A DNA stretch of 64,000 nt from contig NC_071397.1 of the NCBI RefSeq assembly GCF_022682495.2, positions 20,284,739 through 20,348,738 on the forward strand, written 5' to 3'. The DNA comes from Desmodus rotundus (taxonomy: Eukaryota; Chordata; Mammalia; Chiroptera; Phyllostomidae). How positions within the stretch are numbered: position 1 is the stretch's first letter; each line of letters begins with the position of its first letter. The position numbers and the translations under genes are program-made. The notes under the pieces were generated by a model, which did not search any database, had not been told where the DNA came from, and saw only the letters and a list, made by a program, of their open reading frames with translations. Positions 61,403-64,000 of this stretch are shown here, in pieces.

Positions 61403-61438
61403 GTTTGTTTTCCTTCTAATATTTTGGTTTTAGGATTC
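61315..61438 (-). CDS. COL21A1: COL21A1 first coding exon: 5' UTR end, signal peptide
   Basis: The start codon is at 61402-61400; coding runs to 61315 (29 codons plus one base), followed by donor GTAAGAAC. The product begins [20 protein letters not shown], a typical signal peptide with a hydrophobic core and a likely cleavage after VSA, before the acidic EDGE stretch. Upstream of the ATG a T-rich tract ending in AG (61439-61455 on the minus strand) makes a good acceptor, so 61403-61438 is probably 5' UTR and a further non-coding exon lies upstream. The ATG sits in AAACATGG, with A at -3 and G at +4, a good Kozak context. The final single base completes a Ser codon with the next exon. Confidence 0.93.
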
Positions 61439-61975
61439 CTAAAAAAAAAAAAGGAAAAAGGAAGGTCAAATATATTAGAAAAATAAAGACAAATACCCAT
61501 CCATTATAACTTTAATTTAAAATTGCAATATCAAGTATCAGTACAGTTAACTTTTACTACCCTTAAAATTAATTTGTATATCTAAAATAGCCACATTATA
61601 AATATATTATGCAAGAGGACAATGAGTAGGAGCTGAAGAAGACCATGAAAAGTCTTTTAATTCATAAATATCTTGAAAAATTACAAACTTCTGTAAAACT
61701 TTGAGCTTTGTCCAAAATACTTACTAGAATTCCTTTTAGCATCTTCTGTAAAGTGTTATCACATTCTTATTATTGTCTCATTGGTGGCAAACATTCTTCT
61801 TTTAAATATGGATTTGCACTTTTAAAACACTCAAAGGATATCTGGTAAAAATATTTATATGATAAAGCTGAGTGATAGAGTTTAATTTTTTAAATGGAGT
61901 ATAATTACAAACCTTAAGATATATTTTATTTGATTTGTAAACACTTTATTATATGACTTTAATATTTTAAGGAAG
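61439..61975. other. Sequence upstream of the first coding exon
   Basis: AT-rich, with the T-rich acceptor tract (minus strand) at 61439-61455. No CpG island or TATA-like promoter is evident, which fits this being an intron between a 5' UTR exon off the window and the first coding exon. Confidence 0.5.
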
Positions 61976-63140
61976 TCCAAGGACTTCACTTCTGGTTCCA
62001 ATGTGGAAAATTGCAAGACTTTCACTCCCAACAATGATAACATGCAAGATTAATTATAAAATGATAGCATTTTTAAAACCAGAAACAAGACAGGATTTGA
62101 AGAAAGTCAAATGAACCAAATTTCAAAAGTTATTAATCCTTTATAAGGTAGAAGATATTCAGACCTGCTGTTATCTCTAGCAGAGAGGGAAGCCTCCCCA
62201 AGAAGAGGAATTTGCCAAAGCATGAAAGAAACCAATCAAAACTGGGGAAACAAATTAGAATCCTGAGGGGCCCCAGCCACAGAGCAAGTATGTTCCACCC
62301 AGAAATTCTTCCCCATGAATTTTGAATGCATAGAGGAGACAAGTGTTACAAAGAAAGATGAGAGCAGTTTAAACAACCTAGACAGATTCCCCACCCCCAC
62401 CCCCTGCTCACTATGCAGATACCCAGGGTCTATCTCAAATACAAATCCTTGGTTTGCGGAAGGCTGGGAGAGAAGCAACAGAACTGAGAGAAGTCCCTCC
62501 AAGTCACTCTAGTCCTTTACCACAGTGGAAAGAGAGATCATTAAAAGCAGAAGGCCAAAAAAGGACAAAAGAAAAACAGTATTCAGAAACACAAAAAGCT
62601 GAAAGCTATACTGAAGAGCTGAAAGAAATCTCCCAAGGGTGTCCCAAAATATAAGAAGCAGCAACAAAATCAGATTACTGATCAGGAGAAAACACTCAGT
62701 ATAAGCAGATCTGGAGATGATATAAATGTCAGATATATCAAACACAGTTTATAAAATAGCTACAATATATTTGCTAAAATATCTAAGAAAGAAGATGGAC
62801 AGCAATGTGCAAAAACATGGAAAATTTTAGAAAGAATTGGAAATTTAAAAAAGATACAAACTGAAAAGCTGAAAAAGACTGAAAAAAAATCAAAAAGAAT
62901 TTAGGCAATGGGCTTAACCAATTTCATGTAAGGAGAAAATCAGTAAACTCAAAGATTAAGTCAATAATAGAAATTATTACAAATGAAACTCAAAGCAAGG
63001 GGAAGGATGATAATAAAAAGAGCAAAGCATCCAAAATCTATGGAAAATACCAAGTAATTTTGATTTTGCAGTCAAATAATTAGTTTTTGAGATGAAAGGC
63101 AGAAAAGTGAAAGAAGAGATATTTAAAAATGCAATGGCCA
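61976..63140 (+). mobile_element. Old L1/HAL1-like 5' region
   Basis: Starts GACTTCACTTCTGGTTCCAA TG and includes GAGATGATATAAATGTCAGA TATATC, AAATAGCTACAATATATTTG C and A-rich ORF1-like text up to 63130, resembling the leader and ORF1 of old L1/HAL1 elements. No intact frame; assignment from general resemblance. Confidence 0.45.
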
Positions 63141-63145
63141 AAGAA

Positions 63146-63885
63146 CCAAGATGGCGGCGTAGGTAGACACACTGCGCCTCCTCGCACCACCAGAACTGAC
63201 AGAGAATGGAACAGCAAGGGGGACCAACACCAAGGAAATAGAAAATATCCAGACTGGTAGGAGGGGCGGAGACAGGCACCGGGGTGGAGAGGACTCGCGT
63301 GGCTGTGGCGGACCAAGGCTGGCGGAGTGTGGGACAAATGGCGCAGGCAGTCCGAGCACGAGCAGACCCTGCGGCCCCACATTCCCACAGATAAACCCAG
63401 AGGGCCGGACTCAGAGTGGCGGAGAACGGGGCAGGCAGAGCAGTGGGTAGCACCCCGCGGCACCACATTCGCCCACAGATAAACCGGACAAACGGTGGGG
63501 AGCGGGCAGCGAAGCAGACCGCGTAACCCAAGGCTCCAGCACGGGGGAAATAAAGACTCAAACCTCTGATTGAAAACGCCCGTGGGGGTTGGGGCAGCAG
63601 CAGGAGAGACTCCCAGCCTCACAGGAGAGTTTGTTGGAGAGACCCACAGGGGCCTAGAGTGTGCACAGGCCCGCCCACTCGGGAACCAGCACCAGAGTGG
63701 CTCAGTTTGATTGTGGGTAGCGGAGTGAAAGACTGAAAGCCGGAGGAGAGTGAGGCAGGCGCCATTGCTCCCATTCGGCCCCTCCCCCACGTACAGCATC
63801 ACAGCACAGCAACCAGCGTTACCCCGCCCCGGTGAACACCTAAGGCTCCGCCCCTTAAAGTAACAGACGCGCCAAGAAAAAAAAA
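63146..63885 (+). promoter_or_regulatory. 5' UTR/internal promoter of a young L1
   Basis: Begins with CCAAGATGGCGGCG (63145-63158), which contains the YY1-type site AAGATGGCGG that positions L1 transcription in other mammals. The following about 740 bp is GC- and CpG-rich, unlike everything else in the window, implying recent insertion before CpG decay. Two related segments, CCACATTCCCACAGATAAAC at about 63375 and CACATTCGCCCACAGATAAA at about 63462, suggest partially repeated 5' UTR units. Confidence 0.85.
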
Positions 63886-64000
63886 ATGGCCCAAATGACA
63901 GAACACTTCAAAGCTCCAGAAAAAATACAACTAAGCGATGAAGAGATAGCTAACCTATCAGATGCACAGTTCAAAGCACTCGTTATCAATATGCTCACAG
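63886..64000 (+). CDS. L1 ORF1, N-terminal 38 codons (cut by window edge)
   Basis: ATG at 63886 in AAAAAATGGC; reads MAQMTEHFKAPEKIQLSDEE and IANLSDAQFKALVINMLT with no stop to the end. The ELxDxQFKxLVIxMLTE style start resembles the ORF1 start of L1 (compare [14 protein letters not shown] in the copy at 19127). ORF1p is the RNA-binding trimer that packages L1 RNA. Whether the rest is intact cannot be seen. Confidence 0.85.
   Translation, partial: MAQMTEHFKAPEKIQLSDEEIANLSDAQFKALVINMLT

Larger units (their letters stand above)
63146..64000 (+). mobile_element. Young L1 retrotransposon, 5' end only
   Basis: Complete-looking 5' UTR plus the start of ORF1, inserted into an older L1-like segment just upstream of the COL21A1 first coding exon and antisense to the gene. 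A preserved 5' end means it is not 5'-truncated, so it may be full length beyond the edge. Confidence 0.88.

Noticed and set aside
62977..63802. Long minus-strand ORFs of 194 and 240 codons
   Set aside because: They are antisense readings through the GC-rich, stop-poor 5' UTR of the young L1; no domain, splice or homology support.
61439..64000. COL21A1 promoter within the window
   Set aside because: The first coding exon has an upstream acceptor, so transcription starts further right; the only CpG-rich DNA here belongs to the L1.

Overview
This is a mammalian genomic window, almost certainly from a bat. The evidence is AT-rich intronic DNA, tRNA-derived SINEs of the Ves type, L1 copies with the bat-style G-rich 3' end, and mariner DNA transposons. 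There are no prokaryotic operons, CRISPR arrays or free-standing RNA genes. The Ves SINEs point to Yangochiroptera, but I cannot name the species.

The only host gene I can support is COL21A1 (collagen alpha-1(XXI) chain), on the minus strand. Fifteen coding exons can be followed codon by codon from the start codon at 61402 down to 83, and the gene runs off the left edge. They join in frame to 1,758 nt (586 codons): signal peptide, von Willebrand factor A domain (one 552-bp exon), thrombospondin N-terminal/laminin-G-like domain (four exons), a short hinge that includes a 9-bp microexon, then the start of the collagen triple helix. The six most 3' exons in the window are each exactly 54 bp, the classical fibrillar-collagen size. 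A non-coding 5' UTR segment precedes the ATG, so the promoter should lie to the right of the window.

Introns take up more than 95% of the sequence and are full of dead transposons. By region: 0.5-6.4 kb holds L1 pieces, an LTR-like repeat and a possible pseudogene remnant; 10-29 kb (one 19-kb intron) holds MIR and L2 relics, a decayed mariner, a mariner MITE and a nearly full-length L1 with broken ORFs; 29-41 kb is mostly old L2/MIR sequence; 41.6-56 kb (a 14.5-kb intron) holds an LTR-like repeat, a strong palindrome, three L1 segments, a pair of Ves SINEs and an internally deleted mariner; 56.6-61.3 kb holds a twin-primed (5'-inverted) L1 with visible target-site duplications; 62-64 kb holds an old L1/HAL1-like piece interrupted by the CpG-rich 5' UTR and ORF1 start of a young L1.

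I did not find a new biological system. The observation most worth following up is that the collagen exon at 1028-1081 has GG where its GT splice donor should be, in an otherwise intact, in-frame gene. If real, this should cause exon skipping (18 residues lost in frame), a noncanonical donor, or truncation.
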